From Mesorhizobium sp. SOD10 (lineage in GTDB: Bacteria; Pseudomonadota; Alphaproteobacteria; Rhizobiales; Rhizobiaceae): 64,000 nucleotides of DNA. This document shows positions 24,031-32,175 of this stretch, one piece after another; the first letter of the stretch is position 1, and each line of letters begins with the position of its first letter. Both the position numbers and the translations under genes were made by a program. The notes beneath the pieces were generated by a model. That model saw only the letters and a list, made by a program, of their open reading frames with translations, searched no databases and was not told the origin of the DNA. The stretch is taken from contig CCNA01000034.1 of the NCBI GenBank assembly GCA_000824805.1, forward strand, positions 620,001 through 684,000, in the 5' to 3' direction.

Positions 24031-24684
24031 ATGAAGACCAATCTCAAATTCGCGCCGCTCGCCGCTGCTCTCGGGCTGTTCGCCTTTGGTGGCACCGCCT
24101 TTGCGGCCGACGTCGTTTCCGAAGAGCCGCCGGCTCCCGCTCCGGTTGCCGAGCTTCCGGTTGCTTCCTGGGCCGGCCCCTATGCCGGTATCAGCCTAGG
24201 CTACGGCTTCGGCGGCCATGCCGATGCTCGTGACGCGGGCGTCAATGTGAAGACCAAGGGCTTCATCGGCGGCGTCTTTGGCGGCTACAACTGGCAGCAG
24301 GATAACTTCGTCTACGGCGCCGAAGCCGATCTCGGCTACAACGGCGTCAAGGGCGACAGCGCTGGCATCAATGCCAAGGGCGGTCTCGACGGCTCGCTGC
24401 GGGCTCGCCTCGGCTATGCGGTGACCCCGGAAATCCTGCTCTATGGCACCGGTGGTCTCGCCGCCAAGAACCAGAAGATCACGGATAGCGTCACCGGCAC
24501 CGACGAGAGCAAAGGAATGCTCGGCTGGACGGCCGGCGTCGGCTCCGACATCAAGATCACCGACAACGTATTCGGCCGGGTCGAGTACCGCTACACCGAC
24601 TACGGCGACAAGGACTTCGGCGCCCTCGGCAATGTCAAGTCGAAGGACAATCGCGTCACGTTCGGCGTCGGTATGAAGTTCTAA
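24031..24684 (+). CDS. Outer-membrane beta-barrel protein (Omp25/Omp31-like)
   Basis: 217 residues. Signal peptide MKTNLKFAPLAAALGLFAFG-GTAFA, cleavage after residue 25. The mature protein begins with a Pro/Ala/Glu stretch, then PYAGISLGYGFGGHA and alternating amphipathic strands (KGFIGGVFGGYNWQQDNFVYGAEADLG...), with a terminal Phe in VTFGVGMKF, the BAM recognition end. This is the eight-stranded barrel of the rhizobial/Brucella Omp25/31 (OmpA-like_2) family, an abundant surface protein. TAAGGAG lies just upstream, and a strong terminator follows, in line with high expression. Confidence 0.9.
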   Translation: MKTNLKFAPLAAALGLFAFGGTAFAADVVSEEPPAPAPVAELPVASWAGPYAGISLGYGFGGHADARDAGVNVKTKGFIGGVFGGYNWQQDNFVYGAEADLGYNGVKGDSAGINAKGGLDGSLRARLGYAVTPEILLYGTGGLAAKNQKITDSVTGTDESKGMLGWTAGVGSDIKITDNVFGRVEYRYTDYGDKDFGALGNVKSKDNRVTFGVGMKF

Positions 24685-24706
24685 GTCTTAGAAGCCACGA
24701 CACGGA

Positions 24707-24736
24707 AAAGCCGGGCCTTGCGCCCGGCTTTTTTTG
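24707..24736 (+). terminator. Rho-independent terminator of the outer-membrane protein gene
   Basis: AAGCCGGGC, loop CTTG, then GCCCGGCTT and a run of seven T. Perfect hairpin 23 bases after the stop codon. Confidence 0.95.
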
Positions 24737-24779
24737 TGCCCGCCAAACGAGCAAGGGTTCACAGTGCTTCAGCCAGCCC

Positions 24780-25154
24780 TCATTTCGACCTCTTCGCCGG
24801 TTTGGCCTTTGCCTTCGGCGGCAGCGTCTCGACGAAAGCCAAGGCGCGATGCAGCCAACCGGCAAGATCGGCATCGGTCGTCGTACCTTCCGGCGCGACA
24901 CGGATATAGCCTTTCATCGAGCGCCCGCCCATCTCCATCGTGCTCGCATGAGGACGTGCTGCGGCGGCCGCATGCGCGTCCTTGCCGACGCGCACCAGAA
25001 GCCCGCGCTTCGAGGTGCCGATCAGCATGTTGCCGTTGATCATGAAACAGGTGCCGCCGAACATCTTCTGCTCGGTGAAGGTGCGCCCGTCGAGGGCGGC
25101 GCGCAGGCGCTCGACCATCGGGTCGGGTGCGACGCTGGTTGAGGGCTTTGCCAT
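24780..25154 (-). CDS. TfoX N-terminal-domain protein
   Basis: 124 residues. The pattern ERLRAALDGRTFTEQKMFGGTCFMINGNMLIGTSKRGLLVRVG is the TfoX_N domain; the second TfoX domain is absent. In proteobacteria full-length TfoX regulates competence, but stand-alone N-terminal domains are common in rhizobia and of unknown function. The Lys/Ala/Pro-rich tail (PPKAKAKPAKRSK) may bind nucleic acid. It faces the outer-membrane protein gene. Confidence 0.85.
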   Translation of the reverse strand: MAKPSTSVAPDPMVERLRAALDGRTFTEQKMFGGTCFMINGNMLIGTSKRGLLVRVGKDAHAAAAARPHASTMEMGGRSMKGYIRVAPEGTTTDADLAGWLHRALAFVETLPPKAKAKPAKRSK

Positions 25155-25225
25155 GTCACCGCTCCCACTTGGGTGATGTCAGGCAAGCATGGAAGCGGGT
25201 GGGATTCAAGGTGGTGCGCGATCTT

Positions 25226-25286
25226 CCCCTTCTCCCCTTGCGGGAGAAGGTGGCCGAGCGAAGCTCGGACGGATGAGGGGTGCTCC
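25226..25286. repeat. Palindromic repeat, CTTCTCCC...GATGAGGGG family
   Basis: CCCCTTCTCCCCTTGCGGGAGAAGG forms a hairpin, followed by GGCCGAGCGAAGCTCGG, a second hairpin, and a GGATGAGGGGTGCTCC end. It is a full-length solo copy in the gap between TfoX_N and GST genes, related to 6609-6760 and 48947-48996. Confidence 0.85.
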
Positions 25287-25321
25287 AGCTTGACGCACAC
25301 CTTGGTCAGTCGGAGCGCGCC

Positions 25322-25918
25322 TCAGCCCGGCACGCTGCCCTTCAGGCCCGGAAACTTCTCATCGAACCTTGCGGCCCAGCGGACCAGGCGGCCGCGGCCC
25401 TTCTCCCATTGGCCGGAAAAGCGCAGCGCGAGATAGCCAAGCGTTGCACGCAGCGCCATGTGGCCGGCGGTGATCTTCTTCGGCAGCTTCGGCGGGTTGG
25501 CGTTGATGAGGTCGAGCGCAGTGGTGATCTTCGTCCATTGCCGGTCGAGCCAGGGCTGATAGACCACTGCTTCCGGCCGCGTGCGCCGCTCATAAACCAT
25601 CGACAGCGCGCAGTCGCAGATGCCGTCGGCAAGCGCCTCCAGAACTTCCGCCTCGAGCCGCTTGTCCGGATTGCGCGGGAACAGCGCATTCTTCGACAGA
25701 CGGTTGAGATGCTGGGTGATGGCGCGGCTGTCATAGATCGAGCGGCCGTCCTCCAGCACCAGCACCGGGATCTTGCCGAGCGGATTGGCCGAGATCAGTT
25801 CGGCGGGCTTGTCCTCCGTCTTGACCGGCACGAGGTCGACGGCAATGCCGGCATAGGCGGCCGCCATGCGGACCTTCGAGCTATAAGGAGATGTGGAAGC
25901 ATAGAGCAGTTTCGGCAT
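25322..25918 (-). CDS. Glutathione S-transferase family protein
   Basis: 198 residues. N-terminal domain LLYASTSPYSSKVRMAA (putative active-site Ser in SPYS), then NPLGKIPVLVLEDGRSIYDSRAI for the cis-Pro and gamma-Glu site, then a helical C-terminal domain. It belongs to the Beta/Omega-like uncharacterised GST group. The start at 25918 (MPKLLYAS) matches other members; a longer frame begins at 25945. Substrate unknown. Confidence 0.88.
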   Translation of the reverse strand: MPKLLYASTSPYSSKVRMAAAYAGIAVDLVPVKTEDKPAELISANPLGKIPVLVLEDGRSIYDSRAITQHLNRLSKNALFPRNPDKRLEAEVLEALADGICDCALSMVYERRTRPEAVVYQPWLDRQWTKITTALDLINANPPKLPKKITAGHMALRATLGYLALRFSGQWEKGRGRLVRWAARFDEKFPGLKGSVPG

Positions 25919-26018
25919 GATCGGGTTCCCAGTTGTTTGCGGCACTGTTGACCGAGCAGGGTCCGAAGGGCAACGGCCAGCGGGCCGAAATCCTGCCGCC
26001 AGCCAGCTGTGATGGTCG

Positions 26019-26477
26019 CTATGTCAGAAAGCGCTCCATGATGATGGTTCGTTCGTCTCCATAGAAACTGTCGCGAACCGAGCGGAAGCCCAGCCTGGAA
26101 TAAAACGGCTCGGCGGTAACCGAGGAAGGCACGGTGAGTAACGTCACCCCGTTTGCCTGCGCCGCTTCCTCGATCGCGGCCATGAGCCGCCTGCCGACGC
26201 CGACGCCCTGCAATTGCGGATCGACGAAAACGGATCGAACCGTAGTTCCGTCGAGGCTAGCGGTGCCGACTATCCTATCGGTCGCGGCGGCGACAAGGAC
26301 GTAGCGCTTCTTGAAAAATTGCAGCATAGCCGAAGGGCTGAAATTCTGTTCAACCCGAGCAATGATGTCGGGCGTGTAATGCTTGGCATTCGTCTGTCGC
26401 AGGGCAGCCACGATAACGCGGCTCACCGCTTCGGCATCACCGTCAGTCGCCCGTCGAATATTCAGCTCCAGAGTCAT
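26019..26477 (-). CDS. GNAT-family acetyltransferase
   Basis: 152 residues starting MTLELNIRRATDGDAEAVSRVIV. The acetyl-CoA pyrophosphate-binding loop is VDPQLQGVGVGRRLM (motif A, about 93-107), preceded by strand SLDGTTVRSVFV, and motif B AEPFYSRLGFRSV lies near 128-140. N-acetylation of an unknown amine is expected. A longer frame opens at 26654, but the ATG at 26477 fits the family. Confidence 0.88.
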   Translation of the reverse strand: MTLELNIRRATDGDAEAVSRVIVAALRQTNAKHYTPDIIARVEQNFSPSAMLQFFKKRYVLVAAATDRIVGTASLDGTTVRSVFVDPQLQGVGVGRRLMAAIEEAAQANGVTLLTVPSSVTAEPFYSRLGFRSVRDSFYGDERTIIMERFLT

Positions 26478-26537
26478 GAAACCATCTTTCGCCTGGTCGC
26501 TGGAGTGACCGTGCCTGGAGGCGACGGCTGCCGCAAC

Positions 26538-26585
26538 AAAAAAGCTCCCGGAAGTTTTGCTGGCAGCAAAAATTCCGAGAGCTTT
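26538..26585 (-). terminator. Terminator downstream of the H1-like gene
   Basis: On the minus strand AGCTCTCGGAA and TTCCGGGAGCT pair with one wobble around an inner TTTTGCTG/CAGCAAAA stem, then TTTTTT. It lies 111 bases after the stop of the histone-like gene and before the GNAT gene in the same direction, so it should separate the two transcripts. Confidence 0.85.
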
Positions 26586-26695
26586 AGGAGGAGCGTTCGC
26601 TCCGGCTTCGCTCGCTCTGACACCGAACTGGCGAGAGGGGCGCCTGAGTGGCACCCGCCCTCACCTGCTTGCGCCAGCCAAGCGAAGCTACGTGA

Positions 26696-27049
26696 TTACT
26701 TCTTGGCGGCCGGCTTCTTCGCCGGAGCTGCCTTCTTCACGGCTGCCGGCGCCTTGGCGGCGGCGGCCTTCATCGGAGCCTTGGCGGCGGGCTTGGCCGC
26801 GGCCTTCGCTGCCGGTTTCTTGGCGGCGGCGGGCTTGGCTGCTGCCTTGGCAGCCGGCTTGGCCGCTGCCTTGGCGGCGGGCTTTGCCGCGGCCTTGGCC
26901 GCAGGCTTAGCTGCTGTCTTGGCCGGAGCCTTGGCGGCTGCCTTCGGTGCCGCTGCCTTCTTCACTGCTGCAGGTTTCGCGGCAGCCTTAGCTGCCGGCT
27001 TCTTTGCCGGCGCTTTCGCTGCCGGCGCCTTGGTTGTCGTCTTTGCCAT
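26696..27049 (-). CDS. Histone H1-like Lys/Ala/Pro-repeat protein
   Basis: 117 residues composed almost only of Ala, Lys and Pro, in KPAAKAA-type pentapeptide repeats from residue 8 to the end; one Met (residue 91) and a few Val/Thr interrupt. This is the composition of eukaryotic linker-histone tails and bacterial H1-like nucleoproteins (AlgP, HctB type). It should be disordered, strongly basic and non-specifically DNA-binding. Repeat-number variation by slippage is likely. A dedicated terminator follows and a 380-bp non-coding leader precedes it, so it is a stand-alone gene. Confidence 0.85.
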   Translation of the reverse strand: MAKTTTKAPAAKAPAKKPAAKAAAKPAAVKKAAAPKAAAKAPAKTAAKPAAKAAAKPAAKAAAKPAAKAAAKPAAAKKPAAKAAAKPAAKAPMKAAAAKAPAAVKKAAPAKKPAAKK

Positions 27050-27432
27050 GCGATGCCCCTTGCGTTTTGCCGAGGGTCGTGAGTGACCCGGCGTGTCTAT
27101 GCATATCTGACTCGCGACTGTCTAGCCAGCGAAGCAACACAATGATTTTCAGTTATTGAATTTTGGTTACACGAAGATGCATCTCATGGAAAAATTGCGA
27201 GCGAATCTGTCACTTTCCAAGTGACGGCCCGGCCCGCAGACTTTCGCCCTGCTTCTATCGCCCGATCATCCATCTGCCCGCGGCATAACCTTATATCACA
27301 ATGTGAGCAGAGCGCTCACAATAGAGAACACGCCGCCGAACGCGGGCTTCATCTTGTCCAGCGAAAACATCTACAGATGAACCGGCCAGGGGAGACGATC
27401 AAAGCTTGCGCATTTGAAAGTGAGCTTAAAGC
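27050..27432. other. Long intergenic region upstream of the H1-like gene
   Basis: 383 bp, AT-richer than its surroundings, with no credible gene. It contains TGTGAGC-agagc-GCTCACA at 27302-27320, a seven-base perfect inverted repeat likely to be an operator. A promoter for the H1-like gene is expected in the AT-rich part around 27130-27210. Confidence 0.45.
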
Positions 27433-27981
27433 TCATATTCCAGTGCTGCCGTGAACCTCCGCCGGCTCGCGTTCACCCCTCAGGCGGCGCGCCGGCTCGG
27501 AGCGGTGCAGATGGACGGCGTAGGTATCCCAAGGCGGGGCGACCGCGATCCCGGCCAGCATGCGGCCGATCTCGCCGCGATGGTAGCTGCCGTGCAGGAC
27601 AACATGGGTCAGCATCTCCTGCCTCGTCATGCAGCCCTTGTCGCCATCGGTGAAGGTGAAGGCGACGGGTTCGGCAAGCCCTTGCTCCGAAACGGTTTCC
27701 AGATAGTCGAGATACCACCGATCGACCTCGGCCAAGGCGACGCGCAGCTCGCGCGGTTCGGGCGTGCCTGGCGTATTGTCGCTCGCATATTCATGCGCGG
27801 CGCCTTTCAGATGCGCGGCAAAAATCCGCGACACGACGTGGATATGGTTCATCAGACGGAGCGCGATGTGGCGTTGTCCGGCGTCCCGAGACGGATCCAT
27901 CCCGGCAAGCTTCTCCACGAGCTCATCGTTTGCCCAGGCCTGATAGGCGAGCATGCCCTTCAGCAAGGTCTTGGCACTCAT
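27433..27981 (-). CDS. DinB family protein
   Basis: 182 residues. Starts MSAKTLLKGMLAYQAWANDELVEKLA, a classic DinB beginning; NHIHVVSRIFAAHLKG (about 45-60) and THVVLHGSYHRGEIGRML (about 127-144) supply the three-histidine metal site in H48/H130-ish and H134/H138 positions. Metal-dependent four-helix bundle enzyme of unknown substrate. It is divergent from the TetR gene 70 bases away and probably repressed by it. Confidence 0.85.
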   Translation of the reverse strand: MSAKTLLKGMLAYQAWANDELVEKLAGMDPSRDAGQRHIALRLMNHIHVVSRIFAAHLKGAAHEYASDNTPGTPEPRELRVALAEVDRWYLDYLETVSEQGLAEPVAFTFTDGDKGCMTRQEMLTHVVLHGSYHRGEIGRMLAGIAVAPPWDTYAVHLHRSEPARRLRGEREPAEVHGSTGI

Positions 27982-28051
27982 CTTGCGGCCCCATTTGCTT
28001 TGGTGAAATGAATGTGAGTATCCTGTTTATATTCTCGGGAGACAGGCCAGC

Positions 28052-28675
28052 ATGTCTACTCGCATTGCAAAGCCGGCCGCACGCATGCGCAAGCAGCCGC
28101 GCCAGGCGCGTTCGATCGCAACCGTCGAGGCGATCATCGAAGCCGGTGCTCACGTTCTGAGCGAGCTCGGCTGGGCGGGCTTCTCCACCAACAAGGTGGC
28201 GGAAGCCGCAGGCGTCAGCATCGGCTCGCTCTATCAATATTTTCCCGACAAGCTGGCTCTGGTCGAAGCGATCCGGCGCCGTCACTTCGATCATGTGCTG
28301 TCGGTGATTCGCGAGGCGGCGGCGGAGGAGAAGCCGCTCAAGCAATTCGCGCGCGAGCTGGTACGCGGCATGATCGGCGCGCACTCGATCCATCCGACGC
28401 TGCACCAGGTGCTGCTCGACGAGGCGCCCGGCGACCGCGGCTCACGCGCCGCGCATGCCTCGTTCCAGGCGCGCTATCTCGAACATTACGCGACGGCCGT
28501 CGCGCAGTACCGCAAACGCCGCAAGGATACCGAGACGATGGCGCGCGTGCTCTCCTCGGCGGTCGAAGGCGTGATCCACAACGCGGCACGGCGCAACATG
28601 CTCGACGCTCCGGAGCTGCAGAAGCAGCTTGTCGAGCTGATCCAGGTTTACATATCGGGTGGCAAGGTAGCCTGA
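28052..28675 (+). CDS. TetR/AcrR-family transcriptional regulator
   Basis: 207 residues. HTH domain about 17-65: RQARSIATVEAIIEAGAHVL, then STNKVAEAAGVSIGSLYQYFPDK, the TetR recognition helix signature. The C-terminal ligand domain is typical in length. Divergent to the DinB gene; the 70-bp gap contains the AT-rich stretch GAGTATCCTGTTTATATTC as candidate operator. The likely target is the DinB gene and itself; ligand unknown. Confidence 0.92.
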   Translation: MSTRIAKPAARMRKQPRQARSIATVEAIIEAGAHVLSELGWAGFSTNKVAEAAGVSIGSLYQYFPDKLALVEAIRRRHFDHVLSVIREAAAEEKPLKQFARELVRGMIGAHSIHPTLHQVLLDEAPGDRGSRAAHASFQARYLEHYATAVAQYRKRRKDTETMARVLSSAVEGVIHNAARRNMLDAPELQKQLVELIQVYISGGKVA

Positions 28676-28872
28676 GTCAGCAGAAGCGGAGCAGGCAACG
28701 AGCGGGCCTGCTTCCGCGGCCCGCCGACGAGACCTGAAACCAGAAGCCATTCAGGATAGGTCGGTGGGACAGCGACCCTGCCCCTGCCGCTAATTTCCCT
28801 CGTGGGGAGATGCCTGGCGGCTAGAGGGACGCCCCGTAGAGCGCGCCTTCAATGTTTGTCGGCCAGCGCCAA

Positions 28873-29325
28873 TTATCTTAGAACGCGGCAGCGGCCGTTA
28901 TAGACCAGCCAGCGATCGAAGCCCAAGACGCAGAATTCGACATTGTCGCCGATCGAGGCAAAGCCCTGGCCTTCCTCGATCAGGTAGAAGATCGAGCGGT
29001 CGCGGCCGTCCGACAGGTTGACGGTGGCACGGCAGTAATGGCGGCCGATCGGCCATTCGTCGCTCGCGGGCTCATAGCGATGCTGGCGGATGTTGCGGAA
29101 GTCGGTGATCGCGACCTGCGGCAGATGCGGCACGTGATGTACCTGATAGGAGAAGCGGTCGGTGATCTTGTTCAGCACCCATGCCTCGCCGCAGACGCTG
29201 CCGTCATCTTCAGTGTAGACGGACAGGTCGGCGGCCTGCGCCGCCTGGCCGAAGCCCAGCGGAGCGGCAAAGGGAGTGGAGAGCGCAACCAGCGCGGCAA
29301 GAGCGGAATGGGCGAAGCGAGTCAT
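28873..29325 (-). CDS. Exported hypothetical protein
   Basis: 150 residues. Signal peptide with hydrophobic core AALVALSTPFAAPLGFG and cleavage near AAQAA-DLSVY (about residue 31). Four cysteines in the mature part (VCGEAW, HYCRAT, EFCVLG, GRCRVL) would make two periplasmic disulfides. I do not recognise the family; beta-rich segments alternate with Asp/Arg loops, and the protein resembles uncharacterised exported rhizobial proteins. Confidence 0.65.
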   Translation of the reverse strand: MTRFAHSALAALVALSTPFAAPLGFGQAAQAADLSVYTEDDGSVCGEAWVLNKITDRFSYQVHHVPHLPQVAITDFRNIRQHRYEPASDEWPIGRHYCRATVNLSDGRDRSIFYLIEEGQGFASIGDNVEFCVLGFDRWLVYNGRCRVLR

Positions 29326-29440
29326 GACAGCCTCTCAAGGTCGGTTCCGCGCACTGTGCGGATTCGCTTGGCGGCGGTCAAGCGGTCGCGAAAACAATGG
29401 TTTCCGCAAACCTTCGTTCCAGACTTCACCAGCTAGTTCG

Positions 29441-29490
29441 GTTGTGTGGAGATTCAGGTCATGCCGGCATCGCCTGAATCTCCACACAAC
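29441..29490. repeat. 50-bp near-perfect palindrome
   Basis: GTTGTGTGGAGATTCAGG at 29441-29458 is the exact complement of the last 18 bases (29473-29490); the 14-base centre contains its own palindrome ATGCCGGCAT. It begins immediately after the DoxX stop codon on the minus strand, 115 bases upstream of the next minus-strand gene. With no T-run it is a poor terminator. Confidence 0.9.
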
Positions 29491-29853
29491 CTAAAACGTG
29501 CCGGCCAGCAGCAGCCCGCCGATGACGGCAATGTTGATCAGAAACGCATTGCGCAGCACCTGGCGCTCCGGCTCCTGGCTCACCCAGAAACGCAGCAGCA
29601 TGAGGTTCGTCGCCAGCGTGAAGACGACAAGCGCGCCGGCCGCGAAGGGCCGAGCGATACCGATGGCAAGCAGGAAACCCGCAACGATCTCGACCGTCGA
29701 ACCGGCGGCCAGCATCAAGGCCGGGGCCGGAAACTTCTGCGCGGCCAGATAGTCGCGCATCGCTCCGAATTTCAGGAAATGCTCGATCCCGGCGAAGACA
29801 AACACGCCGCCGATGAGGAGAGCGCCAAGCGCTTGAATGGTTTGAACAGGCAT
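29491..29853 (-). CDS. DoxX family membrane protein
   Basis: 120 residues and four predicted membrane helices: LGALLIGGVFVFAGIEHFL, ALMLAAGSTVEIVAGFLLAIG, FAAGALVVFTLATNLMLL and NAFLINIAVIGGLLLAG. The FAGIEHFLKFG ending of helix 1 and the overall plan fit DoxX, a family linked to thiol/redox stress and quinone chemistry. It follows the VOC gene (33-base gap) in one operon. Confidence 0.85.
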   Translation of the reverse strand: MPVQTIQALGALLIGGVFVFAGIEHFLKFGAMRDYLAAQKFPAPALMLAAGSTVEIVAGFLLAIGIARPFAAGALVVFTLATNLMLLRFWVSQEPERQVLRNAFLINIAVIGGLLLAGTF

Positions 29854-29886
29854 GGCGGCCTCCTGCGGCGGCGTTTCTTGCTTCGC

Positions 29887-30309
29887 TCAGTCCTCGGGGA
29901 TGAAGGCCGGGTTGTAGACGACCTCCCACAGGTGATCGTCGGGATCCTGGAAGTAGCCGGCATAGCCGCCCCAGAAGGTCTTTTGCGCGGGCTTGACCAC
30001 ACGCGCGCCGGCCTTGACGGTCTCGGCCATCACGGCGTCGACCTCGGCCTCGCTGCCGACATTGTGGCCGATGGTCAATTCGGTCGGGCTGCGGCCGGTT
30101 TGCGGCACCGTGGCATCCCAGGCGATGTTGGCGCGCTCGTAGATGGCGAATTTCAGGCCGCCGGCAAGCTCGAAGAAGGCGACGGCGCCATGCTCGAATT
30201 CGCGGCCGATGATGCCCTCGGTCGGCAGGCCGAGGCCGTCGCGATAGAATTTGAGGGAGGTTTCCAGATCGTCGACGCCGAGCGTCAATACAGTGATGCG
30301 AGCTTTCAT
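29887..30309 (-). CDS. VOC/glyoxalase-superfamily protein
   Basis: 140 residues. Paired beta-alpha-beta-beta-beta modules: RITVLTLGVDDLETSLKFYRDGLGL at the N-terminus and GGYAGYFQDPDDHLWEVVYNP at the C-terminus, the latter holding the metal Glu position (LWEVVYNP, about E131). Metal-dependent vicinal-oxygen-chelate chemistry (isomerase, dioxygenase or resistance protein); substrate unknown. ATG 30309 has AAAGGAG nine bases before it; the GTG at 30318 lies inside that ribosome site and is rejected. Upstream of doxX, divergent from an AraC gene. Confidence 0.88.
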   Translation of the reverse strand: MKARITVLTLGVDDLETSLKFYRDGLGLPTEGIIGREFEHGAVAFFELAGGLKFAIYERANIAWDATVPQTGRSPTELTIGHNVGSEAEVDAVMAETVKAGARVVKPAQKTFWGGYAGYFQDPDDHLWEVVYNPAFIPED

Positions 30310-30491
30310 TTCTTTCACTCCTTTCTATATTCGTGACCACAGTCGCAAATGGACGCGGTCTGATGCGAGCGCGTGAAGCGCCATGAAGTTGCGTCCGTTT
30401 TGCCATGGATGAGGTGGCCGGCATTGAATATTTCGGCCAAAATGACCGTCGCACCGATCCGGCAACCCGGCTGGAGCAGATCGGAGAGAGA

Positions 30492-31247
30492 ATGGAACCG
30501 GTTCTGGCGCAGACCACCGGCTTCTTTCGCGAGCGGCCCGTCGCTGGCGGCCTCGCCGCCGCCTTCTGTGCGGTCTGGGTTCACCGCATGGACGAGCGCG
30601 CCGTTCCCCCGATCGTCATCACGCCGGACGCAACAATCGACCTGCAATGGATCGACGGCCGCTTCCGCGTGGCCGGGCCGGACAAGGAGCCGCAGATCGA
30701 GACGCCGCCGGCCGGCGCGGTGATCGTCGGCTTCCGCTTCCGGCCGGGCGCGGCCGCCGGCTGGCTCGGCGTGCCGGCCGGCGAAATCGTGGGCGGACGG
30801 CTGGACCTCGGTGAATTGTGGGGTACGCGGGCTCGCGAACTGTCGGACCGCATCAAGGCCGCGACCGACCTGCCGGCCTTGCTGCGGCAGTTGGAGGAAA
30901 CGATCGGCATGCATACCGAAGGCCGCGAGGCGCTCGACCCGCAGATGGGCCGGGCCTTTGGCGTCCTGGACGAGGGCCTGCCGCCGGAAACGCCGCTGGT
31001 TCCGTTCCTGCAACGCCAGTTGCATATGAGCGAGCGGACGCTGCGCCGGCGTTTCGAGGACGCCTTCGGCTATGGCCCGAAGACGCTCGACCGCATCCTG
31101 CGCTTCCACCGGTACCGGCGCCTGCAGCGGCAGCAAGGCGATGCCTCGACCGCGCTGCTCGCCGTCGAGGCAGGCTACGCCGACCAGGCGCATCTGATCC
31201 GCGAAAGCCGGCGGCTGACGGGCGTGACGCCTACGGCGCTGACTTAA
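30492..31247 (+). CDS. AraC-family transcriptional regulator
   Basis: 251 residues from ATG 30492 (GGAG five bases before); the frame is open to 30405. An N-terminal DUF6597-like domain (VWVHRM...PIVITPDATIDLQWIDG) is followed by a C-terminal double HTH: LPFLQ-like VPFLQRQLHMSERTLRRRFEDAFGYGPKTLDRILRFHR, then AVEAGYADQAHLIRESRRLTGVTPTAL. Divergent from the VOC-doxX operon, which is the likely target. Confidence 0.88.
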   Translation: MEPVLAQTTGFFRERPVAGGLAAAFCAVWVHRMDERAVPPIVITPDATIDLQWIDGRFRVAGPDKEPQIETPPAGAVIVGFRFRPGAAAGWLGVPAGEIVGGRLDLGELWGTRARELSDRIKAATDLPALLRQLEETIGMHTEGREALDPQMGRAFGVLDEGLPPETPLVPFLQRQLHMSERTLRRRFEDAFGYGPKTLDRILRFHRYRRLQRQQGDASTALLAVEAGYADQAHLIRESRRLTGVTPTALT

Positions 31248-31262
31248 GGCGACATGGTCGCC

Positions 31263-32111
31263 CTATTCGCCCGCCAGCCACTCGAGCGACCAGCGCGACG
31301 GTTGCCGAAGAGCGAGCGCCTCGTGCAGAGCGGGCAATAGGACCTTCAACTCGCCTTCCAGCGTGTAGGGCGGATTGACCACCACCAGCCCGCTGCCATC
31401 GAGGCTGGGCTCGTCCGAGGCGGGCCGGATCTCGAAGGCGATGTCGAGCAGCTTCGGAATGCCGGCTTCCTTCAGCGCCGCGCGGAAGGCTGTTACCGCC
31501 TTGCGGTGCTTGATCGGATACCAGAGTGCGTAGATGCCGCCCGGCCAGCGCCGATGCGCCTTGCGAAGCCCTTCGACGAGCCGGGAGAACTCGCCCTCCT
31601 CCTCGAAGGGCGGGTCGATGAGGACGAGGCCGCGCTTTTCCTTCGGCGGCAGTTGCGCGCCGAGCGCCAGCCAGCCGTCGAGCTCGATTACCCTTGTCTG
31701 GAAATCGCCGGCGAAGACGGATTTCAGCCGCGCGGCATCCTCGGGGTGCAGTTCGATCGCCGTCAGCCGGTCCTGGTTGCGCAGGAGATGGCGCACGATC
31801 AGAGGCGAGCCGGGATAGTACTTGAGGCCGCGGTCGGGATTTTGCGCGCGCACCGCTTCCAGATAGGGCTGAAGCAGCGCCGCTGCCTGCGGCTCGAGCG
31901 CAATCTCGGCCAGCCGACCGATGCCGCCCTGCCATTCTCCCGTCTTGCCGGCCTCCACCGAGGCGAGGTCATAGCGGCCGATGCCGGCATGGGTGTCGAT
32001 GACGCGGAAGGCCTTGTCCTTCTGCTTGAGATATTCGACGAGGCGCGCGAGCACGGCATGCTTGACGACATCGGCGAAATTGCCGGCATGGTAGGCGTGG
32101 CGATAGTTCAT
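31263..32111 (-). CDS. rlmJ: 23S rRNA (adenine(2030)-N6)-methyltransferase
   Basis: 282 residues. MNYRHAYHAGNFADVVKH is the diagnostic RlmJ N-terminus; SAM site IDTHAGIGRYDL (38-49) and catalytic DPPF at 166-169 (the DPPY-type motif of N6-adenine methylases) are present, and the tail has VVVNPPYTLEGEL. It methylates A2030 of 23S rRNA. The start ATG at 32111 matches the family; the longer frame upstream is a palindromic repeat. Confidence 0.95.
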   Translation of the reverse strand: MNYRHAYHAGNFADVVKHAVLARLVEYLKQKDKAFRVIDTHAGIGRYDLASVEAGKTGEWQGGIGRLAEIALEPQAAALLQPYLEAVRAQNPDRGLKYYPGSPLIVRHLLRNQDRLTAIELHPEDAARLKSVFAGDFQTRVIELDGWLALGAQLPPKEKRGLVLIDPPFEEEGEFSRLVEGLRKAHRRWPGGIYALWYPIKHRKAVTAFRAALKEAGIPKLLDIAFEIRPASDEPSLDGSGLVVVNPPYTLEGELKVLLPALHEALALRQPSRWSLEWLAGE

Positions 32112-32130
32112 ATGCGGCTCACTCCCAAGA

Positions 32131-32175
32131 GCATGATGTCGACCGAAAACCGCTTCACATTTTTCGGCATCATGC
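32131..32175. repeat. 45-bp palindromic repeat supplying a stop codon
   Basis: GCATGATGTCGACCGAAAA at the left and TTTTTCGGCATCATGC at the right form the palindrome. It is the same length as the GCATGTC family at 4552, 19225 and 50712. The TGA stop of the neighbouring minus-strand gene (32170-32172) lies inside its right arm, so the repeat ends that protein. Confidence 0.8.

Noticed and set aside
26214..27086. 290-codon plus-strand frame opposite the H1-like and GNAT genes
   Set aside because: The Ala/Gly/Leu/Phe runs are just the complement of the Lys/Ala/Pro repeats.
27302..27320. CRP-type site
   Set aside because: The half-sites TGTGA/TCACA are nine bases apart instead of six, so I report it only as an inverted repeat.
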